Of a DNA stretch of 64,000 nt, positions 23,120-34,727 are shown one piece after another. How positions within the stretch are numbered: position 1 is the stretch's first letter; each line of letters begins with the position of its first letter. A program made the position numbers and the translations under genes. This DNA is from Adenophora triphylla var. japonica. Taxonomy: Eukaryota; Streptophyta; Magnoliopsida; Asterales; Campanulaceae. The notes below the pieces were generated by a model. It ran no database searches. It had not been told where the DNA came from and worked only from the letters and a program-made list of their open reading frames with translations. Location of the stretch: assembly GCA_022495995.1 (NCBI GenBank), contig JAFEMH010000988.1:62001-126000 (forward strand), in the 5' to 3' direction.

Positions 23120-23921
23120 TTATGCCTTGATGAACTTAACCCTGAACGGCTCCTGGCTAAGAACCAAACGTCTATTTCCACCTTCAATGGAAACTCCAAT
23201 GTCCCCACATACAGGCCTGCAAGTTTCACAAACAGTAGGACAGAAAACAAGTTTGTAATCTCTTTCATACTTCTCAATCTTAAACCAGCTGCTTAAAGTT
23301 TCACGGCCCGGGTGCCCTTCCACCCCATTTGTACTAATGACGTATTCGCCCTTGTAGTTGTCAACCCTCCAAACCGGAGATTGAATACATATTGTTACAA
23401 GATCCGTAATTTTTTTATTTTTATTTTTTCTCTTTAAAAGAAGGGGATCAACACATTTCACCGCTCCCCCCTTGATGCACTTCACAGAGGCGCCTAGCTA
23501 TGCTAGGGAGGGCAATGTCATTCCCTCTAACCACTGGTGGGGGAATCGAACCCATGACCTCCAGGTTGAAAGCCATGAACTCTAACCATCAGGCTAAGAC
23601 CCCGCGTGCAAGATCCGTAAATTTGATGTTAAGATCAGTGGAAACGCGTATAACGCCTTTTTTAGGGTTGACCGGGGTGAAAGTCATCGGGCGGCCATTT
23701 TCTAGCTCTCCATTTTCTTGGATGACATCAAATGGGCATGTTTTGTTACGGATTGACCGAACATTAACTCCCCCGCCTCTCCCACGGAAGACGGGTAGGA
23801 TTTTGTAGTTGACTCCCGTGCGGAGCTCTTTTCCGTCTATGTCGAGGACCGGGTCCGATGATCGTTGAGCAATGGAGACCGCGACGAGGAAGGAAAGGAG
23901 GAGAAAGATTGCTGTCTTCAT
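23120..23921 (-). pseudogene. Kunitz/miraculin-like inhibitor, disrupted by a SINE
   Basis: Start at 23921 with a signal peptide (MKTAIFLLLSFLVAVSIAQ), then the Kunitz entry motif VLDIDGKELRTGVNYKILP and the first Cys in NKTCPFDV. A 199-bp SINE plus a 12-bp target duplication interrupts the frame after KFTDL. The rest continues at 23120-23397 with ICIQSPVW, CPTVCETCRPVCGD and FRVKFIKA. The paralogue at 34063 is the uninterrupted form. The other coding bases are open, so the SINE is the main lesion. A spliced-out SINE is possible but has no evident borders. Confidence 0.9.
23410..23608 (-). mobile_element. tRNA-derived SINE in the Kunitz gene
   Basis: On the minus strand it starts CGCGGGGTCTTAGCCTGATGG (A box TAGCCTGATGGTTAGAG), has a B box GGTCATGGGTTCGATTCC, and ends in an A-rich tail. 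CAAGATCCGTAA flanks it at 23398-23409 and 23609-23620. It lies in the same orientation as the gene. Its body differs from the Au-like SINE at 15192. Confidence 0.9.
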
Positions 23922-23989
23922 TTTAGGGAGCTTTGGGTAAGCTTATTTGATGGTGAATTGTTAAGGTATAAATTCAAATAGTGGGATGG

Positions 23990-24000
23990 TTGGTTTATAT
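23990..24000 (-). promoter_or_regulatory. TATA box of the disrupted Kunitz gene
   Basis: The minus strand reads TATATAAACC about 75 bp before the ATG, the same place as in the intact paralogue. Beyond it lies a short G-rich run (GGGGAAGGGGGAGG on the plus strand), much shorter than in copy 2. Confidence 0.6.
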
Positions 24001-24167
24001 AGGGGAAGGGGGAGGATATGTCATATGTGGCTATGGCTTTGCAAATGAGTTGAAGTAATTGAATGCACGCAAGCAAGTATGGCGATTTTGAAGTCATCTT
24101 GTAGGATCCCACCTATCTATTTGATGGTTTTAATGGTCAAGATTTGATTAATTTATCATCTGAAATA

Positions 24168-24400
24168 CTCCCTCCGTCCCAAAATATTTGTTCCATTTGA
24201 CTTTTTTGTTGAACTTTGACCACAAATTTATGAGAGATTAATCATGTTCATGAAATTCTAAAAGTTATTGTTGATAATATTATTAATGGTGAATCAATAG
24301 GAATTTTTAGAATTTCATGAACATAATTAAATTGTCATATATTTGTGGTCAAAGTTCAACAAAAAAGTCAAATGAGACAAACATTTTGGGACGGAGGGAG
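24168..24400. mobile_element. Stowaway MITE upstream of the disrupted Kunitz gene
   Basis: CTCCCTCCGTCCCAAAAT and ATTTTGGGACGGAGGGAG ends, TA on each side, and long inner arms that pair (TTTGTGGTCAAAGTT, AATTTCATGAACAT). It has a sister copy at 34926-35158. Confidence 0.85.
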
Positions 24401-24525
24401 TATGAATTAAGTTGTTTTCAATGATCGAGATTTGACTTATTGACTGACGACGGCCTAAGATTGCAGAACGAAAAGATCATAAATGGGATTGAGGCTCCGG
24501 AACATTAATATACAGAAATAAATGT

Positions 24526-25302
24526 TTGAAGTGCTGATGTCAAGTGCTGCGGCAGAATTACCAAGTTGCCTAAGGGAATCGGTTAAAATAATCCTTGAGG
24601 ACAAGGATTGTTTGAAGGAGTAGGGAATGTAATGATCTGGGTTTCTTGCCGTTAATTTGGGATGACCGTTATGTTTGAATCCCAAGCATACGGTGTCGTT
24701 TCTTCAATACGGTACAATAAGTCAATTGTCAATAAGCGGACTTTAACACTGGCGTTTTCATTTAGTAGGACGATGTCGTTTAAGTATAGCTTAGGATTCT
24801 ATTTTCTGTTTCTTAATGCGTTGTCGTTTCATGGAGTGAGAAGATGGCCGTTGAATCTCACGTGCTTTCTCTCTCCATTTATGTAGCTGGAAACGCCATT
24901 GTTGGATAGGAATGAAATTATCAGAAAATTCCCAACTCTTCTCTCTCTAAATTCTCTAATTTCTCTCTCATCTCATACTCTGATTTCTATCTAATTTCTC
25001 TCTCATCTCATATTCTGATTTCTATGTAATTTCTCCTCTCATCCTCTCTGTTTATCAATTCTACTTCAAATTGGAAGCTAAAATCCAATTTCTCAATTTC
25101 CAATTCTTAATTCATTGAGTGGGTCATAACATAATGAATGAAGAGAATTCTTATGACTGAAATTTGTGCATGTAACTAGTGTCTCTAATGGCTGATGGAT
25201 AGCCTTTATATAGATAGAGAAGGGGCACTTCATTTAGGGACTACACCCTTTCGTAAAGAAGGCGGTGAGAAGTTACCATTATGCCCATCATTTAATGGTA
25301 CT
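24526..25302. other. Spacer between duplication block 1 and copia element F
   Basis: It holds CT-rich tracts near 24940-25040 (TCTCTCTAATTTCTCTCTCAT repeated two to three times). No gene is seen; a 74-codon frame at 24662 has no domain. Confidence 0.5.
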
Positions 25303-26665
25303 TGTTGGTGTTATGCCCTAGGCCTATGATTGATAGACTTATGTGTTGACATTATTTATTATTATATGAGATGTTTATTATTTGATTATTATATGTTTTG
25401 TATATTTGTTTATAATAATCTCTGTCCCTAATTATTAAGAGAATAAATTAGTATAATTGTCAATGGATAATCATGTGATGATTATATGCATAAGAGATGC
25501 ACATTGAAATTATGGGTACTTGTTAGAGAACAGTATTTGGACATGACCCGCATGAGATTTATGTAATGGTCAAATGTTATACTTAAATCTCATACGGTTA
25601 CTTCATTTATTTCCTAGAACTGAGACTATCATAACCTTACATATGATGAAAGCCATGTTTGATTTTAGTCAAACGATATCTTAACACGATATCTATAAAG
25701 GCTATCATTGGCATGATCGGATTCATGATGGGAAGGATGATAAGTCAAGAAGGAGTTTGTCCCTCGGAAGAGAGATGTTATGCTTGGGCCCCTCGATGAG
25801 TGATAATGATGAAAGTGTATGGCCGTACCCCAATATGATTGGAATTATCATTATACTCAAGAATCGAGAAAGCATTGAACAATAACAAGTCGACAAGGAC
25901 CATGACTTGTGTTGATATAACATCGTGAGACAAAAAGGGATAAATGGAAGTACACCGTTGGAAACGTGAACTCTTACGTTACATCATTTGGGTAGACATA
26001 ATGGCTTGCTAGAGTCCGCTTATGTCTTATGAGGTTCGATATGATCGATATCATTGCCAACATGATGTAATCCTATTGGGTCACACACAACTAGAATGAA
26101 TTGGTTAAGCCGGAGGAAGAATGATTGAGAGGCACGTAAACTGGCTACTTATGTCACGCGACATATCAAGCCAATGGCTTGATATACCGCGCGACATAAT
26201 AGGCCAATACGTGGTATTGACGGCTGTCTCTCCTAATTTGATTAGAAGAGGTATTTACACTATTTGTAGTATAAATACGGGGTTACATCGAGACCTAAAA
26301 ACCACTAGCCGAAATTTTAAAGCAAAATTCACAATCAAATTCTCTCAATATTCTTCAAGGTTTAGATCTAGCAATCAACAAGAAATTGTTCTTGGATTCA
26401 TTCGAAGGTGTGGATACCAAAAGAGGGTCTTCGCTCGTTCATCGATCAAGACCTAGAGTTCAAGCAAGTTGAAGAACGAAGTTTGTGATTCAATATCACA
26501 TAATCAAATCGTTCGATAGCTCAAGACCGGAAAGCGTTTCAAGGTTGGTTTAATTCTATTTCATTGATATTCAAATTAATTGTATAGAACGGATCCTAGG
26601 GCTTCTTGGGTTTTATGTTTTTAATGCTTAATTCCGCCTAGCGTACGGACCCGTAAAACCCAACA
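25303..26665 (+). repeat. 5' LTR of element F
   Basis: TGTTGGTGTTATGCCC to ACCCAACA, 1363 bp. Contains an inverted word pair near 26153-26200: GTCACGCGACATATCAAGCC then GGCTTGATATACCGCGCGAC. Confidence 0.95.
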
Positions 26666-26680
26666 GTGGTATCGAGCCCC
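26666..26680 (+). other. Primer-binding site of element F
   Basis: GTGGTATCGAGCCCC directly after the LTR is close to the initiator tRNA-Met complement TGGTATCAGAGC with one base missing. Confidence 0.8.
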
Positions 26681-28159
26681 GTTCGTATGATTAAGTTTGA
26701 ATTAACATGCTAGGTTTAAGATATAAATTGTTTATATGCTTATTGCATGTTTTATATGTGATAGAATTTTAATTGTTTATGTGAAACAATGTGAAAATCG
26801 TTTTCAATTTATGCTTTGAATTAAATCTGTAAAAAGGCCGTTTTATGTGATTTAATTGGGGTAATCTGTATTGGTTCGAATCTGGAAATCCTGCTTACTG
26901 GGCCGCTTTAGTCGCGCGACATGATGAGCCATGAGGAATTCGGGTTATACGGCTGTTAGGTCGCGCGACATATCGAAGCCTCTGGATGATGATGTCACGC
27001 GACATAACAAGCCAAAACTGGCGAGAATCTGTTTGTTCAAATTTTTCGCTATTCTCGTGATTGTGTTTACAATCGATATGATGATATGAAAATCTGGATG
27101 TTATAAAAGTGAGTTTATAAGTCCGCGATAGATTGATTCATTGATATACATGATTAATTGATTAAAATATGATTTTAATAATTATTGCAATGTGTATGAA
27201 AAAGCTGGATGTTATAAAATTGAGTTTATAAGTCCACGCTAGATTGATTCATTGTTTATGCATGCTTAATTAATTTAAATGTGTTTTATTAATTGTTGCG
27301 ATGCATGAATTATTTGTTCTTAATTGTTAAGAATTATTAAAATAGATGTTTAGTTGAAACATGATATTTAGTTTCCTAATATGTTTAGATTTACACATTG
27401 TAAATTTTGGATCTTATGATTGTTTATGGAAACAAGTCATAAATACGCGAAATTTAAAAGGAAAGCGATTGTTTATAAAAGGTAAGGATTATGTTGCCTA
27501 ATCGTAGTTGATTTCTAATTATGCATGTCTAGGAGAGTTACGTCTAAGGAAGAGTTGGTACTTAAGAAGTCCTTGCGGCTCACCTATCTTCCCGGGAACT
27601 TACAGTGCATGATTTTGACTATCTTTCGATACGCTTATAATCTACCTTTAAAGAACCTTCATTTAACTTTTAAGTTCTTTATGCCAATTCATGATTAAAA
27701 ACACTTGAGACCATTCGGCTAGTTTTGGGTGGGCTTGCCATAGCAAGGTGCTTGATTCTATTCGAATGCGAGCAAGATGAGGAAATGGTGGTTCCTATAC
27801 GTTTTAAAGTGAATGAACTTAATTGGGTTATCAAAATGGTTTTGGACCCAAGGCATAAGATGAGATTAAAATATACCTAGACATATGATGTCTTGAATTG
27901 ATCTCATAAAAGATCTAAGAGTCATATATGTGATATGATTGATGTTTTCTACCTAATTAATTTAATTTTGAGCGGTTTGCCATAGCGAAACTTGAAATTG
28001 AATTAAAGTTGGATCTTAGCCCATTAAATGTATATTATGCTTATTTGCATTTGAAGGTGTATAATTTAGTGGGAGCATTTATTTAAATGCACTATACTTC
28101 TCATATGATATGTTTACTTATATGTGTTCATATTTTATGTATATCTTTTTGTAGAATAA
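26681..28159 (+). other. Long leader of element F, with words and a 109-bp tandem duplication
   Basis: Three copies of GTCRCGCGACATNNNNAGCC occur at 26911, 26960 and 26994. A tandem duplication of about 109 bp begins at about 27091 and 27201 (CTGGATGTTATAAAA..GAGTTTATAAGTCC). CTTGCCATAGCAAGGTGC near 27734 echoes TTTGCCATAGCGAAACTTG near 27975. No protein is encoded. Confidence 0.7.
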
Positions 28160-28985
28160 ATGGCATCAAACAATAATCACTTTTCATGCGATCCGTCCTT
28201 GAGAAGGAAAAGTTGGAAGAGAATGGTACAAACTATATGGATTGGATCCGTAGTTTGAGAATTGTTCTCAAACAAGAGGAGAAACCGTACGTTCTCACCG
28301 AACCTATTCCACCTGAACCTGCTTTGCCCAAATCTTTCTTAGCCAGCGATGAAGGAACAATATACGAAGCACAAGCGTGACTCTACGTATGTTAGTTGCC
28401 TTATGCTCTCCGCCATGTGCAAGAGTCTTGAGAAGAATCTTGAGCACTTGGGGACGATCGACTTAAACAATCGGGCTGATGGAAATGTTCCAAATTCAAG
28501 CTAGGCAAGAAAGGTACAACACAGCCGCATCCTTGACCTCATGCAGATGAGTGAAGGACAATTTGTTGGTCCCCATGCTCTCAAGCTAAAGGGCCACATT
28601 GAGCATCTTGAAAGGCTCGGTTTTCCAATTAGCCAAGAGTTGGCTACCGACATAATCTTGAATTCATTACCTAAAAGTTTTAGTCATTTCATAATGCACT
28701 ATAACATGGGTGGAATGAATAGAAACCTTCCGAGTTAGTTCAAATGTTGACTCTTGCGGAAACCGGTATTGTCGAGAAGAAGACCGATCAAGTGCTAATG
28801 GTTAACAAGGGAAAGGGTTCGAGGTAAAGGAAAAGCAAAGGTTGCTAATCCTAAGGCAAAGGTTGCCGAGCCCGAAGAGGCCTCCAAGCCTAAAGAGGCT
28901 AAGCCTAAGTCCCGAGAGAGGACGCAATGTCGCTTCCATTGCAACGAGATTGGACATTGGAGGAGAAATTGCGCAAAATACAAGG
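28160..28985 (+). pseudogene. Gag of element F with zinc knuckle
   Basis: ATG at 28160 begins a copia Gag lead. After a frame change near 28185 come LEKEKLEENGTNYMDWIRSL and IVLKQEEKPYVL, then ARQERYNTAASLTSCR-type sequence in broken frames, MQMSEGQFVGPHALKLKGHI, and LGFPISQELATDIILNSLP. A CCHC knuckle, CRFHCNEIGHWRRNC, lies at about 28927-28975. At least four frame breaks exist. Confidence 0.8.
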
Positions 28986-29039
28986 AAGCACCGAAGAAGA
29001 AGCAAAGGAGTTGCTTCAACTTCGAGGTATCTTTGTTAT

Positions 29040-29660
29040 AGATATATTCCTATCTACTTCTAGTTCTTGGGTATTGGATACAGGATGTGGAACTCACATT
29101 TGTTTAAATGTGCGGGAGTCTAAAGAACGAAGGATGCTTAAGGAAGGTGAAGTGGACCTACGTGTAGGGGAATGGAGCAAGAGTTCTTTGCATTAGCCGT
29201 AGGAACTTATGAAGTTACTTTACCTAGTGGACTAATACTTGTTTTGAACAATTGTTATTACGTTCCGGCTTTAAGTAGGAATATTATTTCGATTTCATGT
29301 TTGGATAATGAAGGTTTTAATTTTCTTATATGTGATAAGAAATTTTCTATTTACAAGAGTGATATGCATTATTGTATCATTGTTTCATTCAATGGCCTTT
29401 ATATTCTTGATGTTGAAAATCGCGATAATGATGTCTATAACATTAACAAGAAATCTAAACCCAATGATGTAAACCACACTTACTTATGGCATTGTCGTCT
29501 TGGCCATATAAACGAGAAACGCATTTCTAAACTCCACAAAGATGGATTTTGGACTCACATGATTATGAATCATATGAGACATGTGAATCTTGTTTACTTA
29601 GCCAGAGATGACATCAAGGACCCATTTACCAAAACCGGTGAAAGGGCGGGCGATTGTTAG
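29040..29660 (+). pseudogene. Protease and GAG-pre-integrase of element F
   Basis: SSSWVLDTGCGTHICLNV (29060-29115) is the protease active site with D-T-G. The following frame (29172-29660) has VLNNCYYVPALSRNIISIS and the pre-integrase LWHCRLGHINEKRISKLHKD. A frameshift near 29170 separates them, and the C-terminal part of this frame is scrambled relative to the family. Confidence 0.8.
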
Positions 29661-29679
29661 GACTCATACATACCTGCAG

Positions 29680-30500
29680 TGTATGTGGGCTCATGAGTAG
29701 CGATGCTAGGGGAGGATTTCGGTGCCATAACATTCACCGATGATTATAGTAGATTTGGATATGTTTATCTAATGAAACATAAGAGTGAATCGTTTGAGAT
29801 ATTTCGAATATTTCAAAATGAGGTACAAAATCAACTTGGCAAAACTATTAAGGTACTTCGATCCGATCGAGGTGGTGAATATTTGAGCCAAGAATTTGAC
29901 AAATATCTTAAGAGTTGTGGAATCGTTTCGAACTCTCTCCACCCGAACACCACAATGGAATGGTGTGTCTGAAAGGAGGAATAGAACTTTGTTGGGCATG
30001 GTTCGTTACATGATGAGTCAAGTTGAGCTTCCTTTATCCTTTTGGGGACATGCACTAGAAGCTACTTTGCTTTCACTATAAACAGAGTTCCTACCAAATC
30101 GGTTCAAAAGACCCCATATGAGATGTGGCATGGAAGAAAACCTAGTTTGTCTTTCATGAAGATTTGGGGTTGTGATGCATATGTCAAGAAGATAACTTCT
30201 GACAAGCTAGCACCTAAATCTGATAAATGTGTTTTGTGGGATATCCTAAGGAAACCAAAGGATACTATTTCTACAACCGAAACGAGAACAAAGTGTTTGT
30301 TGCTCGAAATGGTACTTTCTTAGAAAAGGAGTTTCTTCGCAAAGGAACCAGTGGGAGTAAAATAGATCTCGAAGAAGTTCGAGAACCCAAAAACAACATT
30401 GAACCAATGGTAGAAACTGAACCAAGTTCACAAACCGTTGTGGAACCGGTTCAAGATGCACAAGTTCCTCGCCGAAGTGGTTCCTCGCCGAAGTGGTAGA
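29680..30500 (+). pseudogene. Integrase of element F
   Basis: FTDDYSRFGYVYLMKHKSES (29730-29790, first Asp), VLRSDRGGEYLSQEF (second Asp) and WNGVSERRNRTLLGMVRYMM (29950-30015, catalytic Glu) are all present but in two frames. The C-terminal block continues with TPYEMWHGRKPSLSFMKIWG, then a broken C-terminal tail to about 30500. Confidence 0.85.
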
Positions 30501-31215
30501 TCACGATCCGAACCCGAGAGATATGGATTTCTCGTTACGGAAAGTGATGAAGTGGAGTTAATCGAAAATGATGAACCCACTTGCTATCAAGAAGCGATGT
30601 CCGCTCCGGATTCGGAAAAATGGCAAGAAGCCATGAAGTCCGAATTACAATCCATGGCTGATAATCAAGTTTGGAACTTGATTGATCCACCCGAAGGTGT
30701 AAAAACCATAGGGTGCAAATGGGTCTTCAAGAAGAAGACCGACATGGATGGGAAGGTGCACACCTATAAGGCTAGGCTAGTAGCTAAGGGGTATAGGCAG
30801 ATTCATGGCATAGACTATGATGAAACCTTTTCGCCTGTAGCTATGCTTAAGTCTATTAGAATTTTACTTGCCATAGCCGCATATTATGACTATGAGATAT
30901 GGCAAATGGATGTCAAAACAATTTTCCTTAATGGGAAGTTACTTGAGGATGTATACATGATACAACCCGAAGGTTTTGTCACCCGTAAAATTCTAACAAG
31001 GTGTGTAAGTTGCGTAAATCCATTTATGGATTGAAGCAAGCTTCAAGGAGTTGGAATCTACGTTTTGATGAAGCAATCAAGGAATTTGGCTTTATCAAGA
31101 ACGAAGATGAACCTTGTGTATACAAGAAAATTAGTGGGAGCGTAGCACTATTTTTAGTGTTGTATGTCGACGATATCTTACTCATTGGAAATGACGTTCC
31201 CGCACTGTAGACCGC
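30501..31215 (+). pseudogene. Reverse transcriptase of element F
   Basis: WQEAMKSELQSMADNQVWNL, IGCKWVFKKKTDMDG, KARLVAKGYRQIHGIDYDET and IWQMDVKTIFLNGKL are followed after a frameshift near 31000 by LRKSIYGLKQASRSWN and the catalytic LYVDDILLIGND. The active-site Asp pair is intact, but the domain is split over two frames and ends in a stop at 31208. Confidence 0.9.
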
Positions 31216-32155
31216 AAGTCTTGGTTGGGAAAGTGCTTTTCAATGAAAGATATGGGCGAAGCCGCATATATCCTTGGTATCAAGATCTATAGAGATAGAT
31301 CCAAGAGGATGATTGGTTTAAGTCAAAGTACTTACATTGACAAAGTCCTTAGAAGATTCCAAATGGAAAATTCTAAAAGAGGGAATTTGCCAATGTTGCA
31401 TGGTATATCTCTTAGCAAGAATCAATGTCCAAAGACTAATGATGAGCGAAAGAGAATGAATGGTATTCCATATGCTTCGGCAATTGGGTCTATCATGTAT
31501 GCTATGTTATGTACTAGACCCGATGTCTCGTGTGCTCTAAGCATGACGAGTAGGTACCAATCCGATCCCGGTGAACCCACATTGGATAGCGATCAAGAAT
31601 ATCCTTAAGTACTTACGAAGAACTAAGGATGCATTCTTGGTCTTTGGAGGAATGGAAGAAAATCTTGTAGTCAAAGGCTACACGGATGCTAGCTTCCAAA
31701 CCGACAAAGATGATTTTAGATCGCAACTGGATTTTTGTTTATGCTTAATGGAGGCACCGTGAGTTGGAAAAGTTCCAAGCAAAGTACCGTCGCCGATTCT
31801 ACAACCGAAGCCGAGTACATAGCGGCATCCGATGCAGCCTAAGGAAGCGTTGGATCAAGAAGTTCATTAGTGATTTGGAAGTCGTTCCAAGCATCGTAGA
31901 TCCTATTGAACTTTATCGTGATAACAATGGGGCCATTGCACAAGCAAAGGAACCAAGATCACACCAGAGATCCAAACACATACTTCGACGTTTCCACATT
32001 ATCCGTGAGATATGTGAAAGGGAAGACGTTAAGATATGCAGAGTAGACATCGATGACAACGTGGCGGACCCACTAACTAAGGCTCTCTCACAAGCTAAAC
32101 ATGATGGTCAAGTTAGGTCCACGGGTATTCGATACATGGTAGATCGGGCCTAGTG
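31216..32155 (+). pseudogene. RT connection and RNase H of element F
   Basis: SMKDMGEAAYILGIKIYRDR, IGLSQSTYIDKVLRRF and PYASAIGSIMYAMLCTRPDV are followed by RNase H blocks: GYTDASFQTDKDD, SSTTEAEY-like sequence in broken frames near 31790, ELYRDNNGAIAQAKEPRSHQ, and NVADPLTKAL. Three frames are used. The last stop at 32151 is followed by the polypurine tract and 3' LTR. Confidence 0.85.
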
Positions 32156-32167
32156 CAAGTGGGAGAC

Positions 32168-33526
32168 TGTTGGTGTTATGCCCTAGGCCTATGATTGATA
32201 GACTTATGTGTTGACATTATTTATTATTATATGAGATGTTTATTATTTGATTATTATATGTTTTGTATATTTGTTTATAATAATCTCTCGTCCCTAATTA
32301 TTAAGAGAATAAATTAGTATAATTGTCAATGGATAATCATGTGATGATTATATGCATAAGAGATGCACATTGTACTTATGGGTACTTGTTAGAGAACAAG
32401 TGATCGGACATGACCCGCATGAGATTTATGTAATGGTCAAATGTTATACTTAAATCTCATACGGTTACTTCATTTATTTCCTAGACACGAGACTATCATA
32501 ACCTTACATATGATGAAAGCCATGTTTGATTTTAGTCAAACGATATCTTAACACGATATCTATAAAGGCTATCATTGGCATGATCGGATTCATGATGGGA
32601 AGGATGATAAGTCAAGAAGGAGTTTGTCCCTCGGAAGAGAGATGTTATGCTTGGGCCCCTCGATGAGTGATAATGATGAAAGTGTATGGCCGTACCCCAA
32701 TATGATTGGAATTATCATTATACTCAAGAATCGAGAAAGCATTGAACAATAACAAGTCGACAAGGACCATGACTTGTGTTCAATATAACATCGTGAGACA
32801 AAAAGGGATAAATGGAAGTACACCGTTGGAAACGTGAACTCTTACGTTACATCATTTGGGTAGACATAATGGCTTGCTAGAGTCCGCTTATGTCTTATGA
32901 GGTTCGATATGATCGATATCATTGCCAACATGATGTAATCCTATTGGGTCACACACAACTAGAATGAATTGGTTAAACCGAGGAAGAATGATTGAGAGGC
33001 ACGAACCGGCTACTTATGTCACGCGACATATCAAGCCAACGGCTTGATATACCGCGCGACATAATAGGCCAATACGTGGTATTGACGCTGCCTCTCCTAA
33101 TTTGATTAGAAGAGGTATTTACACTATTTGTAGTATAAATACAGGGTTCACATCGAACCTAAAAACCCTAGCCGAAATTTTAAAGCAAAATTCACAATCA
33201 AATTCTCTCAATATTCTTCAAGGTTTAGATCTAGCAATCAACAAGAAATTGTTCTTGGATTCATTCGAAGGTGTGGATACCAAAAGAGGGTCTTCGCTCG
33301 TTCATCGATCAAGACCTAGAGTTCAAGCAAGTTGAAGAACGAAGTTTGTGATTCAATATCACATAATCAAATCGTTCGATAGCTCAAGACCGGAAAGCGT
33401 TTCAAGGTTGGTTTAATTCTATTTCATTGATATTCAAATTAATTGTATAGAACGGATCCTAGGGCTTCTTGGGTTTTATGTTTTTAATGCTTAATTCCGC
33501 TGCGCATGGACCCGTAAAACCCAACA
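32168..33526 (+). repeat. 3' LTR of element F
   Basis: Same ends as the 5' LTR, 1359 bp, differing by scattered substitutions and small indels (for example near 32402, 32485 and 33005). The word pair recurs at 33019-33070. The LTR is preceded by a purine tract AAGTGGGAGAC. Confidence 0.95.
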
Positions 33527-33639
33527 ACTTACACCTAATGGAATTCTACATATTTGGTCTATACTTTAACATTATTAAATGATTACTATAACATATGAAA
33601 TTAAATAACACATATTATTAATCCATATTCTAACACTTA
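33527..33639. other. Short spacer between element F and duplication block 2
   Basis: 113 AT-rich bases that belonged to the same spacer as 24526-25302 before element F inserted. No features. Confidence 0.6.
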
Positions 33640-33682
33640 AATGTATGAGAGATATTTGACATTTCCAATCATTTTCCCTTTT

Positions 33683-33728
33683 CAGCATCGGAAGCCCATC
33701 GAGTTCTGGAAACAAGCCTCTCTATGAA
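33683..33728 (+). pseudogene. Orphan copy of the last nitrilase exon
   Basis: TTTTCAG acceptor followed by codons for [13 protein letters not shown] and a TGA, identical to nitrilase exon 9. No other nitrilase exon accompanies it, so it is a passenger in the duplicated block. Confidence 0.9.
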
Positions 33729-33922
33729 CATTTCAGAAAAAAAAAAAATGGTACGCACAGATTCTTATTCCATTGGTGAATAATTGAAGGCATGTGATTT
33801 TAAAGATTTGGCACAAAGTTATGTGAAAGCAGTTTTATTTAGTAAATTAAAGACCATTTTCCAGGTACATTATTAGTCCCTTATTACAGATTTACATTAA
33901 ATGAAACCAAACTTGATAAATG

Positions 33923-34025
33923 CTCCCTCTGTTTCAAAATGAATGCCCAATTTTTTTTTGAAATTTGCTCTTGATCAAGAGCAAATTTCAAAAATATTTG
34001 GGCATTCATTTTGGGACGGAGGGAG
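33923..34025. mobile_element. Stowaway MITE, block copy 2
   Basis: CTCCCTCTGTTTCAAAATG left, CATTTTGGGACGGAGGGAG right, followed by TA. Inner arms pair over TTTGAAATTTGCTCTTGATC. Confidence 0.85.
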
Positions 34026-34062
34026 TACAATAGATACGGTCTATGCAGAGTAGAAGAAATTA

Positions 34063-34653
34063 TTATGCCTTGATGAACTTAACCCTGAACGGCTCCTGGC
34101 TAAGAACCAAACGTCTATTTCCACCTTCAATGGAAACTCCAATGCCCCCACATACAGGCCTGCAAGTTTCACAAACAGTAGGACAGTAAACAAGTCTGTA
34201 ATCTCTTTCATACTTCTCAATCTTAAACCAGCTGCTTATAGTTTCACGCCCCGGGAGCCCTTCCTCCCCATTTGTACTAATGACGAATTCGCCCTTGTAG
34301 TTGTCAATCCTCCAAACCGGAGATTGAATACATATTGTTACAAGATCCGTAAATTTGATGTTAAGATCAGTGGAAACGCGTATAACGCCTTTTTTAGGGT
34401 TGACCGGGGTGAAAGTCACCGGGCGGCCGTTTTCTAGCTCTCCATTTTCTTGGATGACATCAAATGGGCATGTTTCGTTACGGATTGACCTAACATTGAC
34501 TCCCCCGCCTCTCCCACGGATGACGGGTAGGATTTTGTAGTTGACTCCCGTGCGGAGCTCTTTTCCGTCTATGTCGAGGACCGGGTCCGGTGATTTTTGA
34601 GCAATGGAGACCGCGACAAGGAAGGAAAGGAGGAGAAAGATTGCTGTCTTCAT
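34063..34653 (-). CDS. Kunitz trypsin inhibitor / miraculin-like protein
   Basis: A single-exon gene of 196 residues, normal for the Kunitz STI family. Residues 1-19 are a signal peptide ending in VSIAQ. The entry motif VLDIDGKELRTGVNYKILP is at 25-43. Six Cys (62, 108, 157, 161, 164, 168) match the miraculin-like pattern. N59-E-T is an N-glycosylation sequon. The family makes secreted or vacuolar beta-trefoil inhibitors of serine proteases in defence. The loop NPKKG (85-89) is where an inhibitory site could lie, but no classical P1 Arg/Lys arrangement is certain, so protease inhibition is not assured. TATATAAA stands about 75 bp upstream. It is the intact sister of 23120-23921. Confidence 0.93.
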   Translation of the reverse strand: MKTAIFLLLSFLVAVSIAQKSPDPVLDIDGKELRTGVNYKILPVIRGRGGGVNVRSIRNETCPFDVIQENGELENGRPVTFTPVNPKKGVIRVSTDLNIKFTDLVTICIQSPVWRIDNYKGEFVISTNGEEGLPGRETISSWFKIEKYERDYRLVYCPTVCETCRPVCGGIGVSIEGGNRRLVLSQEPFRVKFIKA

Positions 34654-34727
34654 TTTAGGGAGCTTTGGGTAAGCTTATTTGATGGTGAATTGTTAAGGTA
34701 TAAATTCAAATGGGTGGGATGGTTGGT

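Larger units (their letters stand above)
22660..24525. repeat. Nitrilase-3'-end / Kunitz duplication block, copy 1
   Basis: Matches 33640-35272 across the last nitrilase exon, a Stowaway, a Kunitz gene, its promoter and a second Stowaway. This is probably the source copy because it is continuous with the rest of the nitrilase gene. It carries a SINE absent from copy 2. Confidence 0.9.
25303..33526 (+). mobile_element. Ty1/copia retrotransposon F with two LTRs
   Basis: Two near-identical LTRs (25303-26665 and 32168-33526) frame a leader, gag, protease, integrase, RT and RNase H in copia order. The coding frames are broken many times although the LTRs are highly alike. The leader (26666-28159) is long and carries the word GTCRCGCGACAT three times. 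Flanks (..GGTACT and ACTTAC..) share only ACT or ACTT, so the 5-bp target duplication is not clean. It sits between the two Kunitz duplication blocks. Confidence 0.95.

Noticed and set aside
25298..33531. Clean 5-bp target duplication for element F
   Set aside because: Flanks GTACT and ACTTA do not match as 5-mers; only ACT/ACTT is shared.
33683..33728. Second nitrilase gene
   Set aside because: Only the last exon is present; it is a passenger of the duplicated block.
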